DNA of 64,000 bases, from NCBI GenBank assembly GCA_029265405.1, contig JAJUJI010000008.1, forward strand, positions 1 to 64,000, written 5' to 3'. Position 1 is the first letter of the stretch. The number at the start of each line of letters is the position of its first letter. Below, piece by piece: positions 15,533-25,022 of the stretch. Origin of the DNA: Clostridiales bacterium (GTDB lineage: Bacteria; Bacillota; Clostridia; Oscillospirales; Oscillospiraceae). The position numbers and the translations under genes were made by a program. The notes beneath the pieces are model-generated. The model searched no databases. It was not told the origin of the DNA and worked only from the letters and a program-made list of their open reading frames with translations.

Positions 15533-17377
15533 CTAGTACTTTCCGAAATCAGATCCTTCCAAACTAATTACGGGCTTGACGGAGGCGGCCTTGCGCGCAG
15601 AAACCGGCTTCTCTTTGGAAGCGGGGCGGCTTGGGCGCTCACTTACGGCGGAAGCGTTAAGCGCTTCTGAAACGCCCCCCTTTATTTTGAAAGCGTTGAC
15701 TATCTCCTTAAGCTGAGCGGCCTGGCCGGAAAGCTCCTCGCTGGCGGCGGCGCTCTCCTCGGAGGTGGCCGCGTTGGTCTGGACGACCTGAGAAATTTGC
15801 ATTACGCCCTGATTTATCTGCTCAAGAGCCATGGCCTGCTCCCTTGAGGCGGCGGCGATGGAGCCGACGAGGGCGGCGGCCTTATCCACCTCCTCCACTA
15901 TCCGGTCCAGAGCCTCGGCGGTTTCTTTGGCTATCCTGGTGCCAGCTTCAACCTTTCTGATGGAGTTTTCTATCATTTCTGTGGTTTCGTTGGCCGCGCT
16001 GGCCGATTTTGCCGCCAGGGTCCTGACCTCCTCCGCGACTACGGCAAAGCCGAGCCCGTGCTGGCCGGCTCTTGCGGCTTCCACGGCGGCGTTAAGCGCA
16101 AGTATATTGGTCTGGAAGGCTATATCGTCTATCACCTTGATTATCTTGCTGATGCCGGCTGAGGAAACATTGATTTCATCCATGGCCTTGAGCATTTCCT
16201 TCATCTGTCCGTTCCCTTCGGCGGCGTTGGTTTTGGCCTTTACTGCGTAATCGTTGGCTAGATCCGCGTTCTGGGAATTAAGGCTGGTCTGCGAGGCGAT
16301 CTGTTCAATGGAGGCTGTAAGCTCCTCCACGCTGCTGGCCTGTTCGGTCGCGCCCTGGGATAGGGCCATGCTGGAGTCGGAGAGTGAATTGGCTCCGGCT
16401 GCCACCTGCTCTGAGGCGCTTATTATTGCCGTCACCATGCCGCTGAGGCTGTCCACAAGGTTCATCAGCGCTCTGCCCAGCACATCGTCCTCGGACCTCG
16501 GCCTTACCTCGACGGTCAAATCGCCCGAGGCGACACGCTCGGCGGCGAAAACCTGCTCTCTCGTGCTAACGACGAGTTCCTTGAACGCGCAGGTGAGCTT
16601 GCCTATTTCATCCTTGCGGTTGGCAAGCTCCAAATCTTTCTTTGTGTAAACGCTGTCTATATTAAGATTGCCTACGGACAGCATGTTAGCCAGCCGAGCA
16701 ATCAGTACGAGCGGTTTCCCAATCAAGCCGGATATGTAGGAGCCCAAAAGGAGCGATATCACAACCGCTGCGGCTACGGCGGCCAGCATAACTATAATGG
16801 AGTTAAGCGCAGTTTTTTCATTGGAGGCGGCTTTTTCTGCTGCGTCCTCCGAGGCCATATCCATAAGCGCCAAAAAATTGTCCCTCATTTTTGAGCCTAT
16901 GGAGGCCAGCTTTGCTGTGTTTTCTTTTATGCCGGCCTTGTCGCCGGAATTGAAGCAATCCATATAGTCCGGAAGTATGGCATTGTATTCGGACCAGCCT
17001 GCGGCTATTTCGCCGCTCAATGCCTTGGCCTCCTCCGAAGCGGCGGAGTTCCCCTCAAGAACAGCGATATAACTGCTTAGATACTCGTCCGTCTTGCTTT
17101 TGAATTCCTCTACCAGCTTTTGCGTGTCGGCTATGTCGGCGTCGCTTGACAGAGTCTGGAGCTTCAGGACATTGTAGCGGAGCTGCTGAAAGTTGACGGC
17201 GGCCTGGCCGGAATAGCGGACGGCCAGGGTATTGTCCCTATAAAGCGAGGCGTCGGCGTTTTTGATGCCGACAAGGCCGGTTACGCCCACTCCGCCAACC
17301 AGCGCGGATATTACAGCCATTGCCAGAAAACCCAGAATAAGCTTTTGCGAGATTTTCATGTTTGCAAACCATTTCAT
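15533..17377 (-). CDS. mcp: Methyl-accepting chemotaxis protein (second paralogue)
   Basis: 614 residues with the same plan as its neighbour: membrane helix, four-helix-bundle sensor, membrane helix, HAMP and signalling coiled coil. The signalling half is almost identical to the first copy (same [13 protein letters not shown] tip) while the sensor halves differ, as expected after duplication and change of specificity. A tail of about 40 residues after the signalling domain is rich in Ser, Pro, Lys and Arg and ends in DFGKY; it has no known CheR-tether pentapeptide. It is separated from the first copy by a terminator, so it has its own transcript. Confidence 0.93.
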   Translation of the reverse strand: MKWFANMKISQKLILGFLAMAVISALVGGVGVTGLVGIKNADASLYRDNTLAVRYSGQAAVNFQQLRYNVLKLQTLSSDADIADTQKLVEEFKSKTDEYLSSYIAVLEGNSAASEEAKALSGEIAAGWSEYNAILPDYMDCFNSGDKAGIKENTAKLASIGSKMRDNFLALMDMASEDAAEKAASNEKTALNSIIVMLAAVAAAVVISLLLGSYISGLIGKPLVLIARLANMLSVGNLNIDSVYTKKDLELANRKDEIGKLTCAFKELVVSTREQVFAAERVASGDLTVEVRPRSEDDVLGRALMNLVDSLSGMVTAIISASEQVAAGANSLSDSSMALSQGATEQASSVEELTASIEQIASQTSLNSQNADLANDYAVKAKTNAAEGNGQMKEMLKAMDEINVSSAGISKIIKVIDDIAFQTNILALNAAVEAARAGQHGLGFAVVAEEVRTLAAKSASAANETTEMIENSIRKVEAGTRIAKETAEALDRIVEEVDKAAALVGSIAAASREQAMALEQINQGVMQISQVVQTNAATSEESAAASEELSGQAAQLKEIVNAFKIKGGVSEALNASAVSERPSRPASKEKPVSARKAASVKPVISLEGSDFGKY

Positions 17378-17677
17378 TGTGATACCTCAATTAAAAAATA
17401 ATTTATTAACGATGGGAAGGCAAGAAAGCGCGCCGCCATTGTTTCTTCGGGCTGGCTACGAGTTATTCGCAGGATATCGCCGTTAAGCAGTAAATCATCT
17501 CCTTGCATAAAGATAATTAGCATTATTATTTGATAATCCCTACTGTATATATTCGTTATGTTTATCAGGAAATTCAATTAAATATAAATTCCATTAATAA
17601 AAACATTTCGATGTAAAAAAATTTTATTTTATTAATAACATATGCGTTTAAAGCATAAGCGCGGGCGCCGGAAAAAA
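17378..17677. other. Intergenic leader region of the second receptor gene
   Basis: Mostly AT-rich, with a GC-richer island at about 17410-17505. On the minus strand the island holds several self-complementary parts, such as GCAAGGA with TCCTGC, AAGAAA with TTTCTT, and AGCCA with TGGC. I do not recognise a riboswitch class. A 44-residue frame on the minus strand crosses it without a ribosome site. No clear promoter was found. Confidence 0.4.
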
Positions 17678-17706
17678 GCGGGCCGGAGAAAGGGTTTCCG
17701 GCCCGC
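17678..17706 (-). terminator. Rho-independent terminator of the fliD-fliS-yaaR transcript
   Basis: A 10-bp GC stem (GCGGGCCGGA with its complement) and, on the minus strand, TTTTTTCC directly after. It lies 37 bp after the YaaR-family stop. Confidence 0.8.
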
Positions 17707-17742
17707 GGCGAATCGCATTATATAAAATTATAAATATCGGCG

Positions 17743-18189
17743 CTAGCAGAGCAAATCAAGCAGGAGCCCCCGTATTTCGTCTATGCGGCCGAGGTAGTCG
17801 ATCGCTTTGGCGTTTTGGCTCAGCAGCTCGGAAGCCAGCTCGTCGAGCTTTTCGTCTATTATAGTCACCAGCGTCATTACCCGCCTGTTTCCGGCCTTGT
17901 CGGTGATTAGATCCGGCTTTACCGAATAGGCGCCGCTTGCTATTTCATTAAGCAGCAGCATAATCTTGCTGCGGTATTTCTCAAATTTGCCCATGTCCAT
18001 GCGGGTGAAAATATCCTCGGCCTCTTCCTTTATTTCGTCGAACAGCTCTGTGACGCGCTTTTTGCAGTCTCTCCTCAGCTGCTCCTCAAAGCCGCGCTGA
18101 AAGGAGCCGGACGGCTTTGCGTCAGTCCCCTCGGAAGAGCCTACTCTGTATAAAGGGGCGTCTGTGCGCTTCACTTTCAGATAGTCCAC
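17743..18189 (-). CDS. YaaR/DUF327-family protein
   Basis: 148 residues, mainly helical, matching the YaaR (DUF327) family in length and in its central FEEQLRRDCKKRVTELFDEI and KYRSKIMLLLNEI helices. The family is widespread in Firmicutes and of unknown biochemical role. Here it is the last gene after fliD, fliS and the coiled-coil gene, 5 bp from the latter, which suggests a link with flagellar assembly. I infer no function beyond that. Confidence 0.75.
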   Translation of the reverse strand: MDYLKVKRTDAPLYRVGSSEGTDAKPSGSFQRGFEEQLRRDCKKRVTELFDEIKEEAEDIFTRMDMGKFEKYRSKIMLLLNEIASGAYSVKPDLITDKAGNRRVMTLVTIIDEKLDELASELLSQNAKAIDYLGRIDEIRGLLLDLLC

Positions 18190-18194
18190 GGCAT

Positions 18195-18686
18195 TTACTC
18201 CTTTCCTGGCTGTTGGCCATAGAGCTGTTCCTTGCCAAGTTCCGTGTCGGGGCCTTCGGCAAAGGGTATGCTTGATTTAAGGTAGGCCGAGATTTGCTTC
18301 TTATTTCTGATGATTAGGGTCTGATCCTTATAGCTCTGAACCTTCTCGCTGAGGATCTTTATTAACTGCAGATCCAGCTCGGTTATCTGCGAAATAAGAC
18401 GCCTGATTTGCCGCCTTTCCGATTCGGCCGCATAAGGTAAATGGCGGCCGCCTTCGTAGGCCTCGTTGGTGTCGAGCATCTGGGATATGGCATTTTCAAT
18501 GAGTACAAGCCTATTTATAATAATTTCGCGCGCATTTATCATTTCGTCCATGCTCTCGTCGTCAAAGCCGCCGGCTTCCAGGGCCCGGCACTTATCCGCC
18601 GTTATCCGGTAAAGCTCGTCGCACTGGCAGCGCGCTTCTTTCAGCATTTTCAATAAATCCCCGTCGGTTTGATTTGGATTGCGCAT
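18195..18686 (-). CDS. Coiled-coil protein in the fliD-fliS group, possible FlgN/FliT-type chaperone
   Basis: 163 residues from the ATG at 18686 (GGAGGGG six bases upstream). Nearly all helix, with heptad-like stretches such as LISQITELDLQLIKILSEKV. Length, helicity and position next to fliS and fliD fit a FliT- or FlgN-like export chaperone, but the sequence does not prove it, and a separate FlgN is encoded later in the window. It is separated from fliS by 177 bp that include a terminator, so it may have its own promoter. Confidence 0.55.
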   Translation of the reverse strand: MRNPNQTDGDLLKMLKEARCQCDELYRITADKCRALEAGGFDDESMDEMINAREIIINRLVLIENAISQMLDTNEAYEGGRHLPYAAESERRQIRRLISQITELDLQLIKILSEKVQSYKDQTLIIRNKKQISAYLKSSIPFAEGPDTELGKEQLYGQQPGKE

Positions 18687-18803
18687 AAACCCCTCCTGCC
18701 GCATAATGCAAATTCAAGCTTTTTCCGCTGCTTGAAACGGGTAAAAATAAGCCTTTCGGAATGCAGCAGCATTGTATCACCTTTTATTAAAAAAAACTAT
18801 AAA

Positions 18804-18830
18804 AAAGAGACAGAACCCGCCTGTCTCTTT
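18804..18830 (-). terminator. Rho-independent terminator after fliS
   Basis: AAAGAGACAG and CTGTCTCTTT enclose a 7-base loop; on the minus strand TTTTTT and a further T8 tract follow. It lies 33 bp after the fliS stop. Confidence 0.85.
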
Positions 18831-18863
18831 CCAGCAACGCAAAAATAATTATTGCAATGAACC

Positions 18864-19265
18864 TTAGACTACTTCCTTTTTATTTCCGGACTGGAGCCTG
18901 GCTGCCGTTTCCCAGGTATCTCTTAGAGAAGTCAGTATTTCCAGCACCTGGGGCAGCAAAGATATATCCTTCTTTGCGTTCATGCCCCTGATGGTTCTGA
19001 GCAAAAAATCGTAAAGCTCCAGCAACGGGACAGAAATTTCATAGCTTGTGTCCAGGCTGTTAACAAGCTCCATAATTATTTTTTGAGCCTTTATAAAATG
19101 CTGATTTGCTCCGTCCTTGTCGTTCTTGTCGGTCAGGCAAATTTCGGCGAGCTTCAGGTTTTTAATGCAACCGTCGTAGAGCATTATAAGCAGCTCTGCC
19201 GGACTGGCCGTCAATACGCTTTGCTGCAGATACTGCTGCTTTAAATTCTGCTTTGAATACTCCAT
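18864..19265 (-). CDS. fliS: Flagellin export chaperone FliS
   Basis: 133 residues of four to five helices. It shows the family start YLQQSVLTASPAELLIMLYDGCIKNL. It binds the flagellin C-terminus in the cytosol, prevents polymerisation and hands it to FlhA. In many Firmicutes it also touches FliW, which is encoded here too. It lies 30 bp after fliD on the same strand. Confidence 0.95.
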   Translation of the reverse strand: MEYSKQNLKQQYLQQSVLTASPAELLIMLYDGCIKNLKLAEICLTDKNDKDGANQHFIKAQKIIMELVNSLDTSYEISVPLLELYDFLLRTIRGMNAKKDISLLPQVLEILTSLRDTWETAARLQSGNKKEVV

Positions 19266-19295
19266 GTTGGCCTCCGTTCATATATGAAGCGATGT

Positions 19296-20819
19296 TCAGT
19301 AGCTGAATAATTGGCTTAAATACGAAGCCTGGGAGTTCAGCTTTGCCAGAGCGGTTTCCATTGCGGAAAATTTATTGTAGTATTTTTCCGCCATGGCGTC
19401 GAGCTTTTCCTCAAGCTTGTCTATCGTATCCTCGACCGAGTCGATTTTGTCCTCTGTGCTGGTTTTCGATGAGTTGGCGCTGCTCTTGAAAGCTGAAATC
19501 GAATTTATTATTTTATATATGACGCCCTGCGCGGAGCTCTCGGCAGAGGAACTTCCTCCCGTGAAAATGGAAATTACCTTGTCCGGGCTTTCGGCAAGAG
19601 CGCTTTCCAGGGCCTCCGTATCGATTACAAGCTGCCCCTTGTCCGATGAATAGTAGCTTCCTGTCGTAATGCCGATTGAGGCGGCCGAAGCTGACGTTCC
19701 TCCTGCGGAGGTATAAAAAGCGCTTTTTATGCCCGCAAGCAAGTCCTTAACGATGGAGTTGTTTTTCAATATTCCGGATTTGGCTTTAGCCTCCCATTTT
19801 TCGATTTCTTCGTCTGACATTTCTTCCTTTTGAGCTTCGGTCAGGGGAGGGTAATCGTAGGAATTGTCGTCGGCCGTTAAATATCCGTTCAGCTTTTCGA
19901 TGAGCTGGTTCAGCGCGGTTACAAAATTGCTTATGGAATCAGTGGCCGCGCTGTAATCTTTGCTGATGTTATATCTCTCGGCATTATCTGACACTGAGTT
20001 AAGCTGATAGGTTATATTGTCTATCGTGTACTCGTTGCTGTCCTTTTCAACCGCGACGCCGTTTATTTCTGCGATTGAATTTTGCCCGTTTTCAACAGTT
20101 CCCGCGCTTATCTGAAAGGCTCCGCCGGTTCCGAAGGCGTTTCCGGTGATGTTTTCTATCGTCACCTTGCTGTTCTTGCCGCCGGAGTCGGCCGTTATGG
20201 TAAATCCGTCGGTCAGGCGGCTGTATTTCATGGTTACGCCCGCGTCTGAATCGCTGTTTATAGTGTTTATCATGCTTTGCAGCGTTGTGGACCTGTTGAA
20301 GGTAAAGGTTTTCCCGTTAATGGAAAAGCATATCTCGCCCTCGTCGTCAAATTGAAGCTCGTTGGCAAAGGAAAGCTGGGAAAGGGCGGCTGTGTTGCTG
20401 GAAGAAATGCTTGTCCCGTCCTTTGATATTTTGCCGGAGCTGGATACGCTGGCATTTGCGGCTAGCTGGTTCACCTTCACCGATACGGTTCCCTCGTCGG
20501 CCGAGCCGGAGGCGGAAAGGACAGCGGCGCCGCTTGACGTGCCGATTGAGGAAACGCTGTATTTCACATAGCTGGACGATTTCAGCATGCTGGACTTGCC
20601 GAGGACGCTGCAGTAGGTGCTGCTGAATTCCTTGACGGAATCGAGCACATCGTTCAGGGCCTCGTTGTACCATTCGTACCTGGTCTTTTTCTGCTCCTGC
20701 TTGTCGATTTTTGACTGTTGAGTTGCGGTCATTTTTTCGACAAGGGCGTCGGTATCCAGATTCGAGTAGACGCCTGTTATTCGGGAGCTGGTACTGTAAG
20801 CGGAATTCACGCTCGACAT
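19296..20819 (-). CDS. fliD: Filament cap protein FliD (HAP2)
   Basis: 507 residues. The FliD N-terminal region (ITGVYSNLDTDALVEKMTATQQSKID) and C-terminal coiled coil (DTIDKLEEKLDAMAEKYYN, SQASYLSQLF) are both present, with the variable domains between. Secreted by the flagellar exporter, it forms the cap under which flagellin folds. It is the first gene of the fliD-fliS operon, divergent from the cheC operon, with a sigma-28-type promoter candidate upstream. Confidence 0.95.
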   Translation of the reverse strand: MSSVNSAYSTSSRITGVYSNLDTDALVEKMTATQQSKIDKQEQKKTRYEWYNEALNDVLDSVKEFSSTYCSVLGKSSMLKSSSYVKYSVSSIGTSSGAAVLSASGSADEGTVSVKVNQLAANASVSSSGKISKDGTSISSSNTAALSQLSFANELQFDDEGEICFSINGKTFTFNRSTTLQSMINTINSDSDAGVTMKYSRLTDGFTITADSGGKNSKVTIENITGNAFGTGGAFQISAGTVENGQNSIAEINGVAVEKDSNEYTIDNITYQLNSVSDNAERYNISKDYSAATDSISNFVTALNQLIEKLNGYLTADDNSYDYPPLTEAQKEEMSDEEIEKWEAKAKSGILKNNSIVKDLLAGIKSAFYTSAGGTSASAASIGITTGSYYSSDKGQLVIDTEALESALAESPDKVISIFTGGSSSAESSAQGVIYKIINSISAFKSSANSSKTSTEDKIDSVEDTIDKLEEKLDAMAEKYYNKFSAMETALAKLNSQASYLSQLFSY

Positions 20820-21146
20820 TTTTATACCCCTTGTAAAAGAGCGATCCGTAAGCCGCTCAGACTGGTTGTTTGAGTAGTAAACCGCCTAATCTATGTTTAA
20901 TCTAAAAGTCTATATTTTTTGAGGATACTATTATTAAGCTGTCGCTTCTATTGATATTATCGTATTTTTATAATTAAAATTCAATATGCCGAGCAAAATT
21001 GCCGTAAAAAAACAGGAAAGAGACGGGAGGGGCCCACTTATTGCTCTCTTAATATTAAAGAAAGGATAAAATGTCACGAAAATTAATGTGTGGGATAAGG
21101 CGGGGCGCTGCTCTGCAATGCGCCGCTTCCCGGCGGAGGTGTTTTT
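20820..21146. other. Divergent regulatory region between fliD and cheC
   Basis: 327 bp, AT-rich in the middle (about 20900-21075). It holds a sigma-28-type promoter candidate for fliD and the GGAGGTG ribosome site of cheC. I found no convincing promoter for the cheC operon, no terminator and no gene. Confidence 0.5.
20957..20983 (-). promoter_or_regulatory. Candidate sigma-28 promoter of fliD
   Basis: On the minus strand TGAA, 15 bp, TACGATAA, against the consensus TAAA-N15-GCCGATAA. It matches 9 of 12 positions with exact spacing and lies 138 bp from the fliD start. Confidence 0.5.
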
Positions 21147-21776
21147 TTGACTGAACAGATTGAGAGCATAGACTCGCTGCGCACGGATATACTCAGGGAA
21201 ATAGCCAATATAGGCACCGGTCACGCCGCAAGCGCGCTGAGCGCCCTTCTCGGCAGAACAATAATACAGACCGTGCCGAAGGTCAAGCTGATACATATAA
21301 GCGAAATGCCGGAATCGCTGGGCGGGGCGGAAAAGGTCGTCGTTTCCGGCATGATGCATATTACGGGCGACATATCCGGCTATTTGCTTATTATTTTCGA
21401 TATAGACCAAGCCGACAGCATCATTTCCCTTGTAATGGGCAAGCAGCCGCGCCGCAGAAGCAAAGCGCGAAGCAGGTTTTCGGCAATGGACAAGTCCGTC
21501 CTGACGGAAACCTTCAACATTATGAGCGGCTCTTACCTGACCGCCGTGGCCGAGTTTACAAATCTTACAATGTCCCAGTCGATACCATATTTCTGCATGG
21601 ACATGGTGGGAGCCATACTCAACACCGCGTCTGTGGAAATAGGAAAGTCCGGGGATTACGCCATTTTATTCAATTCAGAGCTTTACAGCGAGAACGATTG
21701 CATAGACAGCAATCTGATTCTGCTGCCGGATGAAAGCTCCTGCGATAAACTGCTCAATTCGCTGGGAATAATATAA
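21147..21776 (+). CDS. cheC: CheY-P phosphatase CheC
   Basis: 209 residues from a TTG at 21147 behind GGCGGAGGTG. It carries both CheC active-site helices, LREIANIGTGHAA and LTETFNIMSGSY, each with the paired Glu and Asn that attack CheY-phosphate. It dephosphorylates CheY and binds CheD in the third adaptation system of Firmicutes chemotaxis. It heads the cheC-cheD-cheY-cheA-cheW run; cheD begins 5 bp after its stop. Confidence 0.93.
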   Translation: MTEQIESIDSLRTDILREIANIGTGHAASALSALLGRTIIQTVPKVKLIHISEMPESLGGAEKVVVSGMMHITGDISGYLLIIFDIDQADSIISLVMGKQPRRRSKARSRFSAMDKSVLTETFNIMSGSYLTAVAEFTNLTMSQSIPYFCMDMVGAILNTASVEIGKSGDYAILFNSELYSENDCIDSNLILLPDESSCDKLLNSLGII

Positions 21777-21781
21777 CTATT

Positions 21782-22273
21782 ATGGTAAAACACTCGATCG
21801 GAATAGCTATGATGAAGGTGGCGGAGTCGCCGGATCAGCTGTATTGCCTGGGCCTCGGTTCCTGCGTCGGAGTAGCGGTATATGATCCGGTAGCCAAAAT
21901 AGCCGGGATGATCCACGTGCTGCTGCCCTCCATGAAGGAATTTGAGAGCGCCGGCCAGCTCAGGACTAAATTTGCCGATACCGGCATCAGCGACATGGTT
22001 GCCGAGCTGCTGAAAAAGGGAGCGGTGAAATACCGGCTTAAGGCGAAGATGGCCGGCGGCGCGTCCATGTTCGATATCAAGGACAATTCGGCGGGCGAAT
22101 TGATGGCCATAGGGAAGCGCAACGTGCAAAGCTGCAGGGAGGCGCTGAAAAGCCTTGGAATTGAGCTGGTGGCCCACGATACGGGGGGCACCAAAGGCAG
22201 AACGATTATATTTGATATAGAAACCAACCTGCTGACCATAAAAACGATAAACAAGGGTGAAAAAGTGATATAA
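21782..22273 (+). CDS. cheD: Chemoreceptor glutamine deamidase CheD
   Basis: 163 residues. Cys28 (GLGSCVGV) and His45 (MIHVLLPS) are the catalytic pair. It deamidates receptor glutamines and is regulated by binding to CheC. It starts 5 bp after cheC with a weak ribosome site, so it is probably translated by coupling. Confidence 0.94.
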   Translation: MVKHSIGIAMMKVAESPDQLYCLGLGSCVGVAVYDPVAKIAGMIHVLLPSMKEFESAGQLRTKFADTGISDMVAELLKKGAVKYRLKAKMAGGASMFDIKDNSAGELMAIGKRNVQSCREALKSLGIELVAHDTGGTKGRTIIFDIETNLLTIKTINKGEKVI

Positions 22274-22355
22274 GCTGCCCTAAGCTGTGTAAACCAGCGC
22301 GGCATGTAAAGCGCAATCCACTTATTTTTTCGTATCATCATTGGAGGTTATACTG

Positions 22356-22712
22356 ATGGCAAAAATCATGATAGTCGACGACGCGGCGTTTATGAGGCTC
22401 ACTATAAAAAACATGCTCAAGAAAAGCAGCCATGAGGTCGTTGCCGAGGCAGAAAACGGAAGAGTTGCTGTTGAGCACTATAAAGTTTATTTGCCGGATA
22501 TAGTCACCATGGACATTACCATGCCCGAAATGGATGGGCTGGCGGCGCTGAAGGAGATCATGAAGATCAACCCCAAAGCCAACGTAATCATGGTGTCGGC
22601 AATGGGCCAGGAGGCTATGGTCAGGGAAGCCATAATGTCCGGAGCCAAGGGCTTCATAGTCAAGCCCTTCAAGGAGGAGGGCATAATTTCCGCGTTGGAC
22701 AAGCTGGCGTAG
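22356..22712 (+). CDS. cheY: Chemotaxis response regulator CheY
   Basis: 118 residues, a single receiver domain: acidic pocket at Asp8/Asp9, phosphorylation site Asp53 (TMDITMPEMDG), and the conserved Lys in FIVKPF. The start is the ATG at 22356, eight bases after TTGGAGG. Phosphorylated by CheA, it acts on the switch proteins FliM and FliY encoded about 18 kb to the right. Confidence 0.95.
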   Translation: MAKIMIVDDAAFMRLTIKNMLKKSSHEVVAEAENGRVAVEHYKVYLPDIVTMDITMPEMDGLAALKEIMKINPKANVIMVSAMGQEAMVREAIMSGAKGFIVKPFKEEGIISALDKLA

Positions 22713-22805
22713 GGGCTTGCTCGCGCACACCTTACGCGTCTTAGCCGTTTTAGCGATATTCCGTCGGATTAATATGCCGCCAGGGGCGGCGGAATGGAGG
22801 CAGGC

Positions 22806-24953
22806 ATGTACGTCGACGAATCAATGCTTGATGTGTACATATACGAATCGCAGCAATTGCTTGAAGCCATGGAGAAGGCCCTGTTTGAGGGCGAAAAGGA
22901 AAAGCGGCTGACCTCGAGCCAGATTAACGAAATATTCCGGGCCATGCACACCATAAAGGGCTCCTCGTCCATAATGGAGTTTGAAGGGATGACTAAGCTG
23001 GCGCACACGCTTGAAGATATGTTCGCGCAAATCAGGGACAACGGCGTCAGTCCCGGCGAGTGGCCGCTGATTTTTGACCTTGCCTTCGGCGCGGTGGGCT
23101 TTTTCAACGGGGAGCTGGGCAAGCTGCTAGAGAAAAAGGAAATGGACGGAGACCCTTCCGAGCTGATTAGGCAGTTGAAGGACGAGCTCGAATGGCTCAA
23201 GTGCGGAGAGGCGCGCCAAAGCGCTACACCCGCGCAGGCTGAGCCCGACAATATGGACAATGCCGAAAACAAAACCGTCCCCGTGGAGGTGAAGCCGGAA
23301 GCTCAACAGGCCGCTGGGGGAGCCGAAGCGGGCGCCTCGGGCGGGAAGAATGACCGCAATCCCTGCTACAAGCTGAAGGTGATCTTTGAGGAAGATTGCC
23401 GTATGGAGCATATACGCGCCTTCGGCATCGTGCAAAGCCTTAAGGGGATAAGCAGCTCCATCGCCACCGAGCCCGCGGACCTCAACCGGGAGGAGGCTGC
23501 GGAGAGGATAAGAAGCGCCGGTTTCTGCGCCTATGTCAAGACGGCGGAAAATCCGGACGTAATCAGGAAGATACTGCAGGAAACTCTGTTTGTAAAAAGC
23601 TTCAGCGTCATCGCCGTTGAGGGCGACGACGAGGAGGCGTTTTGCGGCGCTTCGGCTGGCGGCGCGGGCGGGCACGATGAGGCGGCTTTAGGTTCGTCCG
23701 CTGAGGCCGACGGCTACGAGCAAAACGGCAGGAAAGGGCAAGGCCCGTCCCAGGCCTCCGACAGCGGCATTGAATCCATTGCCAAGCAGAATTTCATAAG
23801 CGTCAACGTAAACAAGCTGGACAATCTGCTGAACATCGTCGGCGAAATAGTTACGGCCCAGTCCATGGTGATAAACAACGCCGATTTTGGCGAGGCCTCT
23901 CACGACAGCTTCGACGCCGCAGCCCAGCAGCTCCGCTCGCTGATAAACGAGCTTCAGGACATAGTGATGAACATACGCATGATACCGGTCTCGACGCTGT
24001 TCCAGAAAATGCGCCGCCTTGTCAGGGATATGAGCAAAAAGGTCGGCAAGGAAGTGGAGCTCGAGCTTATAGGGGAGGAGACGGAGGTAGACAAAAACGT
24101 AATCGACTACCTGTCCGACCCTCTGCTTCACATCATCAGGAACTCGATAGACCACGGCATAGAGGCCCCCCAGACAAGACAGGCCCTCGGCAAGCCGGCC
24201 AGGGGGAAAATAACGCTTGAAGCCCGCACGACCGGCAGCGACGTAATCGTAACCGTGACCGACGACGGAAGGGGCCTGCAAAAGGAGGCAATACTCAAAA
24301 AAGCCTTTGAAAAGGGCCTTATAGGCAGACCGGATGAGGAGATGGCCGAAAAGGACATATACAGCCTGATATTCCTTCCGGGCTTTTCCACAAACGACGT
24401 TGTAACGGAATATTCGGGGCGCGGCGTCGGCATGGACGTGGTGCACAAGAACATAAGCCAGATAGGCGGCTCCGTCACTCTCAGCAGCGAGCCGAACAAG
24501 GGCACGACTACGCTCATACGCATACCCCTCACGCTGACCATAGTCAACGGCATGAAATTCAACGTCGGCGAGGTAAGCTTCATCGTGCCCACCGTGTCGG
24601 TGCTGTCTATAGCCAAGCCCGATGTTCAGGACGTCTTTTCAGACCCCGAAGGCCACGAGATGATAATGATACAGAAGACCTGCTATCCGCTCATCAGGCT
24701 GAAGAGCTTTTTCGGGCTAGAGAAAGGCGCCGAGGATATAAGCGAGGGCATGATAATGCGCATTGTGTCCGACGAAAAGACCTTCTGCATCTTTTTCGAC
24801 CATCTTGACGGCGAGTATCAGGTGGTAGTTAAGACGCTGCCACATTATTTGGCCAACTGCACCACCAGGCTGGACGGGATAGGCGGCTGCGCCATACTTG
24901 GCGACGGCTCGATCAATCTTATTCTTGACGTAAACGGCCTTCAGCTTCAATAG
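22806..24953 (+). CDS. cheA: Chemotaxis histidine kinase CheA
   Basis: 715 residues from the ATG at 22806 (GGAGG five bases upstream). The order is an HPt domain with the phosphorylated His48 (AMHTIKGSSS), a linker, a P2-like CheY/CheB-docking domain (about 185-280), an Ala/Gly-rich linker, a dimer domain (about 320-390), the ATPase domain (N box LHIIRNSIDHGIE, G boxes VTDDGRGL and GRGVGMDVV) and a C-terminal CheW-like domain. It phosphorylates CheY and CheB in response to receptors. All catalytic motifs look intact. Confidence 0.97.
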   Translation: MYVDESMLDVYIYESQQLLEAMEKALFEGEKEKRLTSSQINEIFRAMHTIKGSSSIMEFEGMTKLAHTLEDMFAQIRDNGVSPGEWPLIFDLAFGAVGFFNGELGKLLEKKEMDGDPSELIRQLKDELEWLKCGEARQSATPAQAEPDNMDNAENKTVPVEVKPEAQQAAGGAEAGASGGKNDRNPCYKLKVIFEEDCRMEHIRAFGIVQSLKGISSSIATEPADLNREEAAERIRSAGFCAYVKTAENPDVIRKILQETLFVKSFSVIAVEGDDEEAFCGASAGGAGGHDEAALGSSAEADGYEQNGRKGQGPSQASDSGIESIAKQNFISVNVNKLDNLLNIVGEIVTAQSMVINNADFGEASHDSFDAAAQQLRSLINELQDIVMNIRMIPVSTLFQKMRRLVRDMSKKVGKEVELELIGEETEVDKNVIDYLSDPLLHIIRNSIDHGIEAPQTRQALGKPARGKITLEARTTGSDVIVTVTDDGRGLQKEAILKKAFEKGLIGRPDEEMAEKDIYSLIFLPGFSTNDVVTEYSGRGVGMDVVHKNISQIGGSVTLSSEPNKGTTTLIRIPLTLTIVNGMKFNVGEVSFIVPTVSVLSIAKPDVQDVFSDPEGHEMIMIQKTCYPLIRLKSFFGLEKGAEDISEGMIMRIVSDEKTFCIFFDHLDGEYQVVVKTLPHYLANCTTRLDGIGGCAILGDGSINLILDVNGLQLQ

Positions 24954-25022
24954 TAAGAAGTCCGAGCTTAACCTGCCGGAACGGCTTCGCGCCGTTTGGC
25001 TCTAATGAAGGAGCATGTCTAT

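Noticed and set aside
17374-17577. 67-codon minus-strand frame upstream of the second receptor
   Set aside because: No ribosome site, and it runs into the receptor start in another frame. The region is reported as a possible structured leader instead.
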